A stretch of DNA of 64,000 nucleotides from SIG575 sp964507395 (lineage in GTDB: Bacteria > Bacillota > Clostridia > Oscillospirales > Acutalibacteraceae). The stretch covers positions 35,574 through 99,573 of the forward strand of contig CAZDQE010000002.1 in NCBI GenBank assembly GCA_964507395.1, read 5' to 3'. How positions within the stretch are numbered: position 1 is the stretch's first letter; every line of letters starts with the position of its first letter. A model generated the notes under the pieces. That model did not search any database, was not told where the DNA came from, and worked only from the letters and a program-made list of their open reading frames with translations. This document shows, piece by piece, positions 17,358 through 25,612 of this stretch. A program made the position numbers and the translations under genes.

Positions 17358-17386
17358 TTGACAAGTTGTTCTTACTGTGATAAAAT
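17358..17386 (+). promoter_or_regulatory. Promoter of the T-box transcript
   Basis: TTGACA (17358-17363), 17-base spacer, TAAAAT (17381-17386). Transcription should begin near 17393, just before the leader. Confidence 0.85.
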
Positions 17387-17392
17387 TTATAA

Positions 17393-17645
17393 AAAGTTAA
17401 ACCTTTGAGAAAGAGTAGTAACCGTCAGGGAGCTTTCAGAGAGTAGCTGTAAGGTGCGAAGCTACAGTAAACGGACGGCGAATGGACTTTTGAGGGCAAC
17501 CCGAAATTTTTCAGAGTAGGCGTTGACGGGGGTCGACCGTTATATCGAAAGCGTATGATAGTGCGTAGAAAAACCTATAAAGGGTGGCATAGCAGAGTTT
17601 TTACATTCTGTCCCTGTTCGGGGATGGGATTTTTTATTTTTTTTT
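17393..17645 (+). ncRNA. T-box leader, tryptophan-specific (specifier UGG)
   Basis: A tRNA-sensing leader RNA. Stem I features include the AGAGAGTAGCTG / GGTGCGAAGCTAC arm (about 17440-17465) and a specifier loop GAA-TGG-AC with TGG at 17483-17485, the Trp codon. The conserved T-box element reads AGGGTGGCATAGCAGA (17581-17596); AGGG and CAGA pair with TCTG (17607-17610) and CCCT (17612-17615), leaving a TGGC bulge that would pair with GCCA, the acceptor end of a tRNA with discriminator G such as tRNA-Trp. The competing terminator is 17605-17614 with 17621-17630, followed by a long T run. Uncharged tRNA-Trp should allow read-through into the EEP and trpB genes. Confidence 0.93.
17605..17640 (+). 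terminator. T-box attenuator terminator
   Basis: Ten-pair stem (17605-17614 with 17621-17630, three G-U pairs), loop TGTTCG, then an almost unbroken T tract. It uses the 3' strand of the antiterminator, so the two folds are exclusive. Confidence 0.85.
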
Positions 17646-17662
17646 AAAAGGAGAGATTATAA

Positions 17663-18550
17663 ATGATCGAAAGCATTTTAAAAGGTTTTATCTCACTCAT
17701 CACATCAATTATCCTTGCATTTTACACTCCCACCGCAGTAGCAAGCGTAAACTCATCAGAACAGCCTCAGGAAACAAAAAGTCAGACTGTTACTGTTATG
17801 ACATACAATGTTTATATTGCAGGCAGCGGAGACCGTTCCCCCGAAAGCAGAACAACACCGGTTGTTGAAAACCTCCGCAGATACATGCCCGATTCCTTCG
17901 GTCTTCAGGAAGCAAACGAGAGCTGGCTTGAAAGAATTGACGGAGCTATGTACGAATACGATTATGTAGGCGTTGGCAGAAATGACGACGGCAGCGGAGA
18001 GGCAAGCCCTGTTTTCTACAACAAGACAAAATACGAGCTTGTTGACTCAGGAACCTTCTGGCTTTCAAAAACGCCTGACACTCCCTCAAAGGGTTGGGAC
18101 GCTACCTACAACAGAGTCTGCACATACGCTGTTCTCAGAAATATTGAAACAGGATTTGTATACGCTCATTTCAACGCCCACTTTGACCATGCAGGTGTTG
18201 TTTCAAGACTTGAAGCCGTTTCTGTTGTTGCAGACAAAATCTCAGAAATTGCAGGCACAATTCCCGTTGTTTTCACAGGCGACCTTAACGATTACGAGGG
18301 CGGCAAAATGTATGAAAGAGTTCTCAGCTCAGGACTTCAGGATACAAAATATCTTGCAGAAAGCACAATGGACGAAATAACATACCACGGTTATTCTTCA
18401 TTACTTGAGAAACAGGATCCGATTGATTTCATCTTCGTAAACGCGATGGTTAAAGATGTTGAAAGCTATACAGTTGACACAACGCTTTATGACGGAATTT
18501 ACGCATCTGACCACCATCCCGTTATTTCAGAAATAACTTTGTTTAATTAA
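17663..18550 (+). CDS. Secreted endonuclease/exonuclease/phosphatase (EEP) family protein
   Basis: A 295-residue metal-dependent phosphodiesterase-fold protein. A hydrophobic N-terminus (residues 1-28) is a signal peptide or anchor. EEP motifs appear in order: MTYNVYIAG, FGLQEANE (metal-binding Glu), HFNAHFDH, FTGDLNDYEG (catalytic Asp and Asn), DFIFVNA and SDHHPV (catalytic His pair). The family includes DNase I-like nucleases, sphingomyelinases and inositol phosphatases; the substrate is unclear. It is first after a Trp T-box and 12 bp before trpB, so it should be induced when tryptophan is scarce. What it contributes to tryptophan supply is not obvious. Confidence 0.85.
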   Translation: MIESILKGFISLITSIILAFYTPTAVASVNSSEQPQETKSQTVTVMTYNVYIAGSGDRSPESRTTPVVENLRRYMPDSFGLQEANESWLERIDGAMYEYDYVGVGRNDDGSGEASPVFYNKTKYELVDSGTFWLSKTPDTPSKGWDATYNRVCTYAVLRNIETGFVYAHFNAHFDHAGVVSRLEAVSVVADKISEIAGTIPVVFTGDLNDYEGGKMYERVLSSGLQDTKYLAESTMDEITYHGYSSLLEKQDPIDFIFVNAMVKDVESYTVDTTLYDGIYASDHHPVISEITLFN

Positions 18551-18562
18551 GGAGCTTTACCC

Positions 18563-19807
18563 ATGAACAAATACAGAGATTACGACAATTATTTAAAAGA
18601 ATTTCCTGATGAAAACGGTTACTTCGGCGAATACGGCGGAGCTTTCCTTTCAGATGAATTAGTTCCCGCCTTCAAGGAAATCACCAGCTCATATCAGGCA
18701 ATCTGCCATTCAGCTCAGTTTATCAACGAGCTCAGAAGAATCAGAAAAGAATTTCAGGGCAGACCTACTCCCGTTTACCACTGTGAAAGACTGTCTTCTC
18801 TTTTCGGCAACTGTCAGATTTATCTCAAGCGTGAGGACCTGAACCACACAGGCGCACACAAGCTGAACCACTGCATGGGCGAGGGACTTCTCGCTAAATA
18901 CATGGGCAAGAAAAAGGTTATCGCTGAAACAGGTGCAGGTCAGCACGGCGTGGCTCTTGCTACTGCTGCCGCATACTTCGGACTTGAATGTGACATTTAT
19001 ATGGGCGAGGTTGACATTGCAAAACAGCATCCCAACGTAATCCGCATGAAAATGCTTGGTGCAAATGTTATTCCCGTAACACACGGTCTGAAAACGCTTA
19101 AAGAAGCTGTTGACGCTGCATTTGACGCATACATCCGCGAATATAAAGATGCAATTTACTGCATCGGCTCATGCCTCGGACCTCATCCCTTCCCCATGAT
19201 GGTAAGAGATTTTCAGTCCGTCATCGGCATTGAAGCAAGAGACCAGTTCAAAGAAATGACAGGCAACCTTCCCGATGCGGTGTGTGCATGCGTAGGTGGC
19301 GGTTCAAACTCGCTGGGCATGTTCACTCCCTTCCTTGCAGACCCCGTTAAAATTTACGGCGTTGAGCCTCTCGGTAAGGGCGGAAATGTCGGCGACCATG
19401 CAGCTACAATGAAGTTCGGCACAAAAGGCAAGCTTCACGGCTTTGAAAGTTATCTTCTGCAGGACGAAAACGGCGAGCCTCTCCCTGTTTACTCAATCGC
19501 AAGCGGTCTTGACTACCCCGGCGTAGGACCTGAGCACGCATACCTTAAGGATGCTGACAGAGTTCACTATGATGCAGTTACAGACGAAGAGGCTATGGAA
19601 GCATTCTTCCTTCTCTCACGTTACGAGGGAATTATTCCCGCAATTGAAAGTTCACACGCAGTAGCATACGCTATCAAGTATGCAAAGGAACACAAAACAG
19701 GTTCAATCCTCGTTTGTCTTTCAGGAAGAGGCGATAAGGATATCGACTACGTTTACGAAAACTACGGTTGCGGTGAAAAATTCGATCTTGATAAACACAA
19801 AAAATAA
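18563..19807 (+). CDS. trpB: Tryptophan synthase beta chain (stand-alone)
   Basis: A 414-residue PLP enzyme condensing indole and serine to tryptophan. The PLP lysine is in GAHKLNH (Lys 100), the catalytic Glu in AETGAGQHG (Glu 122), the phosphate loop is VGGGSNSLGM and the pyridine-nitrogen Ser is in CLSGRGDKD. It is of the TrpB1 type by the KREDLNHTGAHK motif, yet no trpA or other trp gene is in the window. Alone it could salvage indole, which is common in the gut, or work with a distant TrpA. It is controlled by the Trp T-box at 17393-17645 and followed by a strong terminator. Ribosome site AAGGAG. Confidence 0.95.
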   Translation: MNKYRDYDNYLKEFPDENGYFGEYGGAFLSDELVPAFKEITSSYQAICHSAQFINELRRIRKEFQGRPTPVYHCERLSSLFGNCQIYLKREDLNHTGAHKLNHCMGEGLLAKYMGKKKVIAETGAGQHGVALATAAAYFGLECDIYMGEVDIAKQHPNVIRMKMLGANVIPVTHGLKTLKEAVDAAFDAYIREYKDAIYCIGSCLGPHPFPMMVRDFQSVIGIEARDQFKEMTGNLPDAVCACVGGGSNSLGMFTPFLADPVKIYGVEPLGKGGNVGDHAATMKFGTKGKLHGFESYLLQDENGEPLPVYSIASGLDYPGVGPEHAYLKDADRVHYDAVTDEEAMEAFFLLSRYEGIIPAIESSHAVAYAIKYAKEHKTGSILVCLSGRGDKDIDYVYENYGCGEKFDLDKHKK

Positions 19808-19820
19808 TATGTATATTCGG

Positions 19821-19847
19821 CTCCCTGTTTACTGCAGGGAGTTTTTT
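19821..19847 (+). terminator. Terminator after trpB
   Basis: CTCCCTG (19821-19827) pairs with CAGGGAG (19835-19841), followed by TTTTTT. Confidence 0.9.
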
Positions 19848-19860
19848 AATTAAATTTTTA

Positions 19861-19889
19861 TTGAATACCTTTCTCCGCTGTGGTATAAT
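19861..19889 (+). promoter_or_regulatory. Promoter of the sialidase-like gene
   Basis: TTGAAT (19861-19866), 17-base spacer, TATAAT (19884-19889). The TTG that could look like an upstream start codon is this -35 box. Confidence 0.85.
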
Positions 19890-19917
19890 CAAGAAAAAAC
19901 GAAAAAAGGTGATCCTT

Positions 19918-21219
19918 ATGTTTTTCTTCAAAAAACCTTTTCAGAAAAATGTTCCATACTATTCGATCCCTCAGATTGACCTTGCGGTAAAGCCTGAAAA
20001 TACTCCTGAGGAGCTTGAGTATCTTTATGAAAACGTCACCGTTGACGACCGCTCACCTTACCTCGGACATCCTGACTCCATTCTTCTCAGGAACGGTAAT
20101 ATTCTCACCTTTTACCCCGAAGGTCACGGCAAGGGCAGAATTATTTCAAAAATTTCTGTTGACGGCGGCAAAACATATACAGGGGAAATAAAAAATCCTC
20201 CCGTATCATGGGAGAAATCTCTTGAAACACCTACAATTTACCGTCTTGAGTTTACTGACGGAAAGGAAAAATTAATCCTCATTTCGGGTAATCCCAAATG
20301 GCCCGGAACTCCTACCCCGGGCGGCTTCAACTGCTCAATTTCCGATAACGAGGGCGAAGCATGGTCACCCTTCAAGCTTTTCTATGACAACAATTCCGAC
20401 TTTCCAACCATTCCTATCGTTTCAATGGCATCGCTTACGCGTCTGAAAGAAAACGGAAAATTTGTCGATAAGTGGATGGGACTGTTCCACAACAGCAAAT
20501 ATGAAAACTTCATGACGATTCTCACCTTTGACGAAAATGGCGATTACCACTGGTCGAAGCCGAGAAAATATCTGAAAAAATACAGGCAGTACGAAAAATT
20601 CGCAGGAATCTGCGAGGTTGAGGCTATACGCTCTGACATGGGCAAGGGCGACGAGATATGCCTTATCGCAAGGAGCAACAGAAAAAACTGCACAAGCCTT
20701 GTTATGTTCTCAAAGGACGAGGGCAAAACATGGTCTGAGCCGAGAGAGGCTCCCGTTTCATTAAACGGCGAAAGACACAAAGCCGACTACACACCTGACG
20801 GCAGACTTTTCATCACTTTCCGTTCAATTGAGAGAAACGCCGAGCAGTATGAAAAGAGAAAGAAAGAATCTGACGGAAGAAACTGGTATTCCGAAGGCTG
20901 GGTTGCATGGGTAGGCACTTATGACGACATTAAAAACGGACGTGAGGGGCAGTACAGAATCAAGATTGCCCACACATACCTTAACCATCAGAATTCCCCC
21001 TCAATCGTCGCAAATTCTGACACAGGCTACTGCGGAAACGTTGTGCTCGATGACGGCACGGTCGTCACCTCATCTTACGGAATTTTCTCACCTGAGGAAA
21101 TGAAAGAGGGCAAACAGAATACCGACAAAGGCAAACAGAAGAGAAAAACATACATAGTGTCAAAGAGAATAAATCTCAGCGATGTTGATGAGATTGCAAG
21201 GAAATCACACCAAAATTAA
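19918..21219 (+). CDS. Sialidase/BNR-repeat family protein, apparently cytoplasmic
   Basis: A 433-residue beta-propeller protein with three Asp-box-like repeats (SVDGGKTY, SDNEGEAW, SKDEGKTW) and other sialidase-like elements (a DSILLRNGNILTF strand, an EVEAIRSD acidic block and an FITFRS strand). No signal peptide is present, so it probably acts inside the cell on imported sugars or is not a sialidase. The Arg triad of exo-sialidases cannot be assigned with confidence. Start at ATG 19918 behind AAAGGTGATCC. Its last four residues and stop lie inside a dispersed repeat (21205-21225). It converges on the GH3-GH51 pair. Confidence 0.65.
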   Translation: MFFFKKPFQKNVPYYSIPQIDLAVKPENTPEELEYLYENVTVDDRSPYLGHPDSILLRNGNILTFYPEGHGKGRIISKISVDGGKTYTGEIKNPPVSWEKSLETPTIYRLEFTDGKEKLILISGNPKWPGTPTPGGFNCSISDNEGEAWSPFKLFYDNNSDFPTIPIVSMASLTRLKENGKFVDKWMGLFHNSKYENFMTILTFDENGDYHWSKPRKYLKKYRQYEKFAGICEVEAIRSDMGKGDEICLIARSNRKNCTSLVMFSKDEGKTWSEPREAPVSLNGERHKADYTPDGRLFITFRSIERNAEQYEKRKKESDGRNWYSEGWVAWVGTYDDIKNGREGQYRIKIAHTYLNHQNSPSIVANSDTGYCGNVVLDDGTVVTSSYGIFSPEEMKEGKQNTDKGKQKRKTYIVSKRINLSDVDEIARKSHQN

Positions 21220-21272
21220 CGGTAAACGTTGACTACCCCTCAGTCTTTTTGCTTTGCAAAAAGACTGAGGGG
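21205..21272. repeat. Dispersed intergenic repeat, copy 2
   Basis: The partner of 16253-16336. Block B (reverse orientation) at 21205-21225 overlaps the 3' end of the sialidase-like gene; block A at 21230-21262 forms the first part of the terminator hairpin. Confidence 0.75.
21236..21272. terminator. Bidirectional terminator between sialidase-like and GH3 genes
   Basis: Perfect 17-bp stem (21236-21252 with 21256-21272) and three-base loop TTT, ending GGGGACTTTTCT. It separates two convergent genes and is built from the dispersed repeat. Confidence 0.75.
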
Positions 21273-21281
21273 ACTTTTCTC

Positions 21282-23708
21282 TTAAAAATCTTTTCCTGAT
21301 TTTATAATGTAATTCAGAACATTCTTTGCGCTTCGCTGGAGTTCGCCGAGAGTTATGCCGTCTTTCTTGCCGTAGGTTCCCGTAAGAGAGCCGTCGTTTG
21401 ATGCTGTCTTACTGACCGCAGTTTTTCCGCCCGGCATAAGAACGTCAACCTGTGCACGGACTCTGTAAGCATTGTCACGCATTTCGGGAAATTCAGGTGA
21501 AGGTGCATAGCGCATCCACCAGTCGGTAATAACATTACCCTCATATCCCCACTCACCGCGAAGAACGGTCGTGCAAAGCTCGTAGTTGTAATGACTCCAC
21601 ACACCGTTTATCTTGTTGTAGCTTGTCATTATGTTGAGAGGCTTTGCCTCTTTCACGCAGATTTCAAAGCCTTTGAGATAAACTTCCCTCAGCGCTCTTT
21701 CAGAAACAACAGAATCTGTGTGGTTTCTGTTCAGCTCCTGATTGTTGCAGGCAAAATGCTTGGGACAGGCTGAAAGATTGTGCTTCTGTATACCTTTGAC
21801 GGTTGCCGCTGCGAGCTTACCGCTTACAAACGGGTCCTCGGAATAATATTCAAAGTTTCTTCCGCAAAGGGGATTTCTGTGGATGTTCATGCCGGGAGCA
21901 AGAAGCATATCGCTTCCCCTCTCTGTCATTTCTTCTCCGACTTTTTCAAAAAGGCTCTGCACAAGCTCTTCATTCCACGTCGATGCGATAAGCGTACCGC
22001 AGGGAAGAAGAGAGGATGTAGCCATAAGTCTGATTCCCGAAGGTCCGTCAGTTGTTGTCATGGCAGGAATTCCCTTTTCGCGAAGAGAAGGAAGAACACC
22101 GCCCAGAGTTCCTGCGTTGCCCTCTGCGCCGAGGTCTGAATTCATAAGTCCCTCACCGCGGCTTATCGCTTCAAGCTCTGTCAGGTCAAGCTGAGCGACA
22201 AAGTCTTCCATTGTCACCTTGCCCGCTTTGACATCAGAAAGCTTATATCCCTTGTCCCCTGTCATTTCAGTGCCTTTTGGCAGGTTCTCAAGAATTATCT
22301 GTCTGAGGTCTGTTGTGACAGTGGGGACTTTTTCTTTTGAAAGAACTATTTTTCCGTCTTTTTCTTCTGCCCTGAGCCTCTCAAAAGCCATGTCTTTTTT
22401 TACTGCCATAGCTTCCGTAAGAGTTGCAAGAATTTCATCCTCAGCGAGAGTTTTTGTATAAACCTTGCGGCAATTTTTCACGCTGTTTCCAAGGTAGAAA
22501 TCATAGTTACCTTTTTCGAGAATGTACGAGCTTTTGTGCCCTGTGATGCCTGAATCGTCATAGGATGCACAGAGATATTTTTCTGCAGTGATTGACAGAG
22601 TTTCCTCTTCTGAGGGTGCAAGAAGCTTTGTTTTCTTAAAGCCTGCAAGGATTTTTTCTGCCTTGCCAAGCTTGCCCTGAGGTGCGGAAAGATAGAGCTG
22701 GACTGTTTCCTTGCCTGACACCTTTCCCGTATTTTTAACCTTTACGGTAAATGTGATCTTGTCGTCATTTTCTTCTGCACCTGCAAAAGAAATATCAAAA
22801 TCTGTATATGAAAGTCCGAAGCCGAATTCATAGAGAACTCTGTCCCTGGCAAAGGTTTCAAAATATCTGTAGCCGACAAAAATATCCTCGGTGTACTTAT
22901 TGAATTTCAGCTTTCCGAAATTCTTTGAAGAGGGGTAATCCTCATAAGTTTTTGCAATTGTATCCGTCAGCTTGCCTGAGGGATTCACTTTGCCCGACAG
23001 AATATCTGCTACTGCATTTCCGCTTTCCATTCCGCCCTGCCATACAACAAGGATCGCAGAAATTCTGTCACCTAAAGCTGCGATTTCTTCAAAGTCAATA
23101 ACATTGCCGACATTGAGAATAAGAACAGTTTTTTCAAAAACCGATGTAACATCTGAAATAAGCTTTTTCTCTTTGTCCGTCAGATAAAAGCTTCCCTTTT
23201 TCAGAACGTTTTCCCTGTCCTCACCTGATGACCTGCCGATGACAACAGTGGCACAGTCACTTTTTCCCCTTGCTTTTCTGATATCAGAAAGAGAAACCGG
23301 CATTTCCTCGTAGTATCTCGGCCAATGTGCCCAGAAACCGGGGTCGGGAACGTTACGTTTTTTTGAAGTCCATGATTTATATTTTTCTTTCAGTTCCTCA
23401 TTTATATTAAGGGAACTGTTTTCAAGACCTTCAAGAAGGCTTACCTTGTAGGGTGTCCTTACGTCACCGCCTGAGCCGTTTCCCACATAGAAATAGTCAC
23501 ACTGAACTCTGCCGAAAACTGCGATGTTATTTTTTTCGCTGAAAGGCAGAGTGTCATTATTTTTAAGGAGAACTGCACCCTCTGCGGCGCAGGCACGTAG
23601 ATAAGGTACAAACTTTTCGTTGGCTTTACCTGTGACAGTACCGCCTGTTTCTTTCTGTGCAAGCTCTGCCCCTGAAATAAAGCGGATAAATTTATTGAAG
23701 AGTCTCAT
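21282..23708 (-). CDS. Glycoside hydrolase family 3 with inverted domain order
   Basis: An 808-residue GH3 enzyme, probably a beta-glucosidase or beta-xylosidase. The order of domains is reversed relative to typical GH3: the (alpha/beta)6 C-type domain comes first (LRACAAEGAVLLKNNDTLPF near residue 35, WQGGMESGNAVADILSG), then the fibronectin-III-like domain (VKVKNTGKVSGKETVQLYLS, about 325-380), and the TIM-barrel N-type domain last (TTDGPSGIR, APGMNIHRNPLCGRNFEYYSEDP, CPKHFACNNQE, VITDWW with the nucleophile Asp). Such permuted GH3 enzymes are known from rumen Ruminococcus and Butyrivibrio. No signal peptide, so intracellular. It follows the GH51 gene by 9 bp, which suggests breakdown of imported arabinoxylan-type oligosaccharides. 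Confidence 0.93.
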   Translation of the reverse strand: MRLFNKFIRFISGAELAQKETGGTVTGKANEKFVPYLRACAAEGAVLLKNNDTLPFSEKNNIAVFGRVQCDYFYVGNGSGGDVRTPYKVSLLEGLENSSLNINEELKEKYKSWTSKKRNVPDPGFWAHWPRYYEEMPVSLSDIRKARGKSDCATVVIGRSSGEDRENVLKKGSFYLTDKEKKLISDVTSVFEKTVLILNVGNVIDFEEIAALGDRISAILVVWQGGMESGNAVADILSGKVNPSGKLTDTIAKTYEDYPSSKNFGKLKFNKYTEDIFVGYRYFETFARDRVLYEFGFGLSYTDFDISFAGAEENDDKITFTVKVKNTGKVSGKETVQLYLSAPQGKLGKAEKILAGFKKTKLLAPSEEETLSITAEKYLCASYDDSGITGHKSSYILEKGNYDFYLGNSVKNCRKVYTKTLAEDEILATLTEAMAVKKDMAFERLRAEEKDGKIVLSKEKVPTVTTDLRQIILENLPKGTEMTGDKGYKLSDVKAGKVTMEDFVAQLDLTELEAISRGEGLMNSDLGAEGNAGTLGGVLPSLREKGIPAMTTTDGPSGIRLMATSSLLPCGTLIASTWNEELVQSLFEKVGEEMTERGSDMLLAPGMNIHRNPLCGRNFEYYSEDPFVSGKLAAATVKGIQKHNLSACPKHFACNNQELNRNHTDSVVSERALREVYLKGFEICVKEAKPLNIMTSYNKINGVWSHYNYELCTTVLRGEWGYEGNVITDWWMRYAPSPEFPEMRDNAYRVRAQVDVLMPGGKTAVSKTASNDGSLTGTYGKKDGITLGELQRSAKNVLNYIIKSGKDF

Positions 23709-23717
23709 AAAATCACC

Positions 23718-25208
23718 TTACTTTTTAAATCTGATAACATTGAAGCTCATGTTTTTGAGATTTGCAGTAAATGTACCGTTATCACCAACAGGGATTTCAT
23801 TTACGTGCATGCAAACTGTCTCCTTGCCGAAATCGTTTACGAGAAGCTTATCATAGCCGTCCATTGACTCAAATGAAACAGGCTTGTAGCCGTCAAAATC
23901 AAGAAGCTTGAAGTCAAGTACGCAATCCTCAGTAAGAGAACGGTTAACAACGAAAACTGCAACCTCGTCGTTTTCCTCATCGTATGTTGCTATCGTTTCA
24001 AGATACGGCACGTCGGTATAATTCTTTGTGTCGTATTTGGGACATTCAACGATAGGCTTGATTGATACGCCGCGAGCGTATTTTGACATTCTCTCAAAGG
24101 GATAGAATGTTGTCTGACGGAATACTCCGCCGCCTGTTTTTGTAAAGATAGGTGCGATAACGTTTACGAGCTGAGCAAGGCATGCAACCTTGATTCTGTC
24201 TGCGTGACGAAGAAGAGTAATGAGCATACATGCTGCAACAAGGGCATCTTCAAAGTTGTAGATATCTTCAAGAAGAGGCGGTGCAACTGACCATTTTTCA
24301 AAGGGTGCACCCCATGAATGATACCAGACATTCCACTCGTCAAATGAAAGCATTATTTTTTTCTTACTGCGCTTCTTTGACTTCACATAGTCGCAGACAC
24401 AGATTACGCTGTAGATAAATTCGTCAAGCTCTGTTGAAAGAGCAAGGAAGGTTTCTGTGTCGTTTGCGCTGTTGCCGTAATACTGATGAAGAGAGAGGTA
24501 ATCAATGCTGTCGTAAGCAATATCAAGAGCAGTTTCCTCCCACTGACCGAAGATTTTTGAGTTTCTGCTTGATGAACCGCAGAGAACTGTTTCGATCGAG
24601 GGGTCGACCCATTTCATAAGCTTTGATGCTTCAAGGGCAGTTCTGCCGTATTCGTAAGCAGTTTTTGCACCCATCTGCCATGCGCCGTCCATTTCATTAC
24701 CAAGACACCAGAGTTTAACATCCCATGGCTTTTCATAGCCGTGGTCTTTGCGCATTTTTGCATATTTTGTATTTGTGTTCAGATTGCAGTATTCAACGAG
24801 AGCGCGAGCCTCATCAGGTCCGCGTGTACCGAGGTTTACTGCCATCATCGGCGCAGTTTTAGCCTTCTGACACCATTTCATAAATTCATTTGTACCGAAT
24901 GTATTGGGCTCAGTCGTGCCCCATGCAAGTTCAAGGCGCTGAGGTCTGTTTTCAACGGGGCCTACGCCGTCCTCCCAGTCATAGCCCGAAACGAAGTTAC
25001 CGCCCGGATATCTGACAATAGGTACATCAAGCTCGTTCACAAGGTCAATAACGTCCTGTCTGAAGCCGTCCTCATCTGCAGTTGCGTGTCCCGGCTCATA
25101 AATACCGCCGTAAACAGCACGTCCCAAATGTTCAACAAATGAACCGAACATTCTTCTGTCAATATCGCCTACTTTAAGTTCTTTAGCAATTGTCATTTTA
25201 GCTTTCAT
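23718..25208 (-). CDS. Alpha-L-arabinofuranosidase, GH51
   Basis: A 496-residue intracellular GH51 enzyme that removes arabinofuranose side chains from arabinan or arabinoxylan oligosaccharides. The catalytic acid/base is Glu 172 (CLGNEMDG) and the nucleophile Glu 291 (SFDEWNVW); the RYPGGNFVSGYDWEDGVGP block is diagnostic. A C-terminal beta-sandwich begins at about residue 400. It lacks a signal peptide. First gene of a two-gene operon with the GH3 enzyme, read from a promoter at 25243-25272, with a GGGAGG ribosome site. Confidence 0.95.
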   Translation of the reverse strand: MKAKMTIAKELKVGDIDRRMFGSFVEHLGRAVYGGIYEPGHATADEDGFRQDVIDLVNELDVPIVRYPGGNFVSGYDWEDGVGPVENRPQRLELAWGTTEPNTFGTNEFMKWCQKAKTAPMMAVNLGTRGPDEARALVEYCNLNTNTKYAKMRKDHGYEKPWDVKLWCLGNEMDGAWQMGAKTAYEYGRTALEASKLMKWVDPSIETVLCGSSSRNSKIFGQWEETALDIAYDSIDYLSLHQYYGNSANDTETFLALSTELDEFIYSVICVCDYVKSKKRSKKKIMLSFDEWNVWYHSWGAPFEKWSVAPPLLEDIYNFEDALVAACMLITLLRHADRIKVACLAQLVNVIAPIFTKTGGGVFRQTTFYPFERMSKYARGVSIKPIVECPKYDTKNYTDVPYLETIATYDEENDEVAVFVVNRSLTEDCVLDFKLLDFDGYKPVSFESMDGYDKLLVNDFGKETVCMHVNEIPVGDNGTFTANLKNMSFNVIRFKK

Positions 25209-25242
25209 AAATTTTTGCCTCCCTGTGGCTTTTTATGGAATA

Positions 25243-25272
25243 AGTATAACATAACAGATATATGTATTTCAA
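25243..25272 (-). promoter_or_regulatory. Promoter of GH51-GH3 operon
   Basis: Minus strand: TTGAAA (25267-25272), 18-base spacer, TATACT (25243-25248). Confidence 0.6.
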
Positions 25273-25307
25273 CAAAAAAAATAAAAGAAGACGTATTTTA
25301 TCTCTAC

Positions 25308-25336
25308 TTGACATTAAGCGTATTTTTTGTTAGAAT
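25308..25336 (+). promoter_or_regulatory. Promoter of tRNA-Ser
   Basis: TTGACA (25308-25313), 17-base spacer, TAGAAT (25331-25336), 20 bases before the tRNA 5' end. Confidence 0.8.
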
Positions 25337-25356
25337 ATATTCTGCAAAACAAATAC

Positions 25357-25445
25357 GGAGACGTATCGAAGCGGTCATAACGGGGCTGACTCGAAATCAG
25401 TTAGGGAGCAATCCCCCGCGAGTTCGAATCTCGCCGTCTCCGCCA
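25357..25445 (+). tRNA. tRNA-Ser (anticodon CGA)
   Basis: An 89-base class II tRNA. Acceptor arms GGAGACG and CGTCTCC, discriminator G, encoded CCA. The anticodon stem CTGA/TCAG encloses loop CTCGAAA, so the anticodon is CGA (reads UCG). A long variable arm (AGGGAGCAATCCCC region) and a T arm with TTCGAAT confirm a serine tRNA. Confidence 0.97.
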
Positions 25446-25446
25446 G

Positions 25447-25480
25447 AAAAGGGCAAGTTTCTGCTGAGACTTGCCCTTTT
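25447..25480 (+). terminator. Terminator after tRNA-Ser
   Basis: AAAAGGGCAAGT (25447-25458) pairs with ACTTGCCCTTTT (25469-25480), followed by more T. Confidence 0.9.
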
Positions 25481-25531
25481 TATTTTTCATTGCATTGTTG
25501 AGGTTTTCATTTTTACGGAAAGGCTCAGACA

Positions 25532-25560
25532 TTGACACACATTTATTATTTTGATATAAT
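25532..25560 (+). promoter_or_regulatory. Promoter of the YczE-like membrane-protein gene
   Basis: TTGACA (25532-25537), 17-base spacer, TATAAT (25555-25560), all consensus. Confidence 0.88.
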
Positions 25561-25612
25561 TTCATACGTGAGACAGCTTTATCTGCAGAAAGAAAAGGTG
25601 ACAGATAATCCC

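Noticed and set aside
19861..19917. TTG start giving a longer sialidase-like protein
   Set aside because: This TTG is the -35 box of a TTGAAT-N17-TATAAT promoter; ATG 19918 has a ribosome site.
25215..25535. Open reading frame across the tRNA-Ser region
   Set aside because: It reads through the tRNA and its terminator; no ribosome site or protein-like composition.
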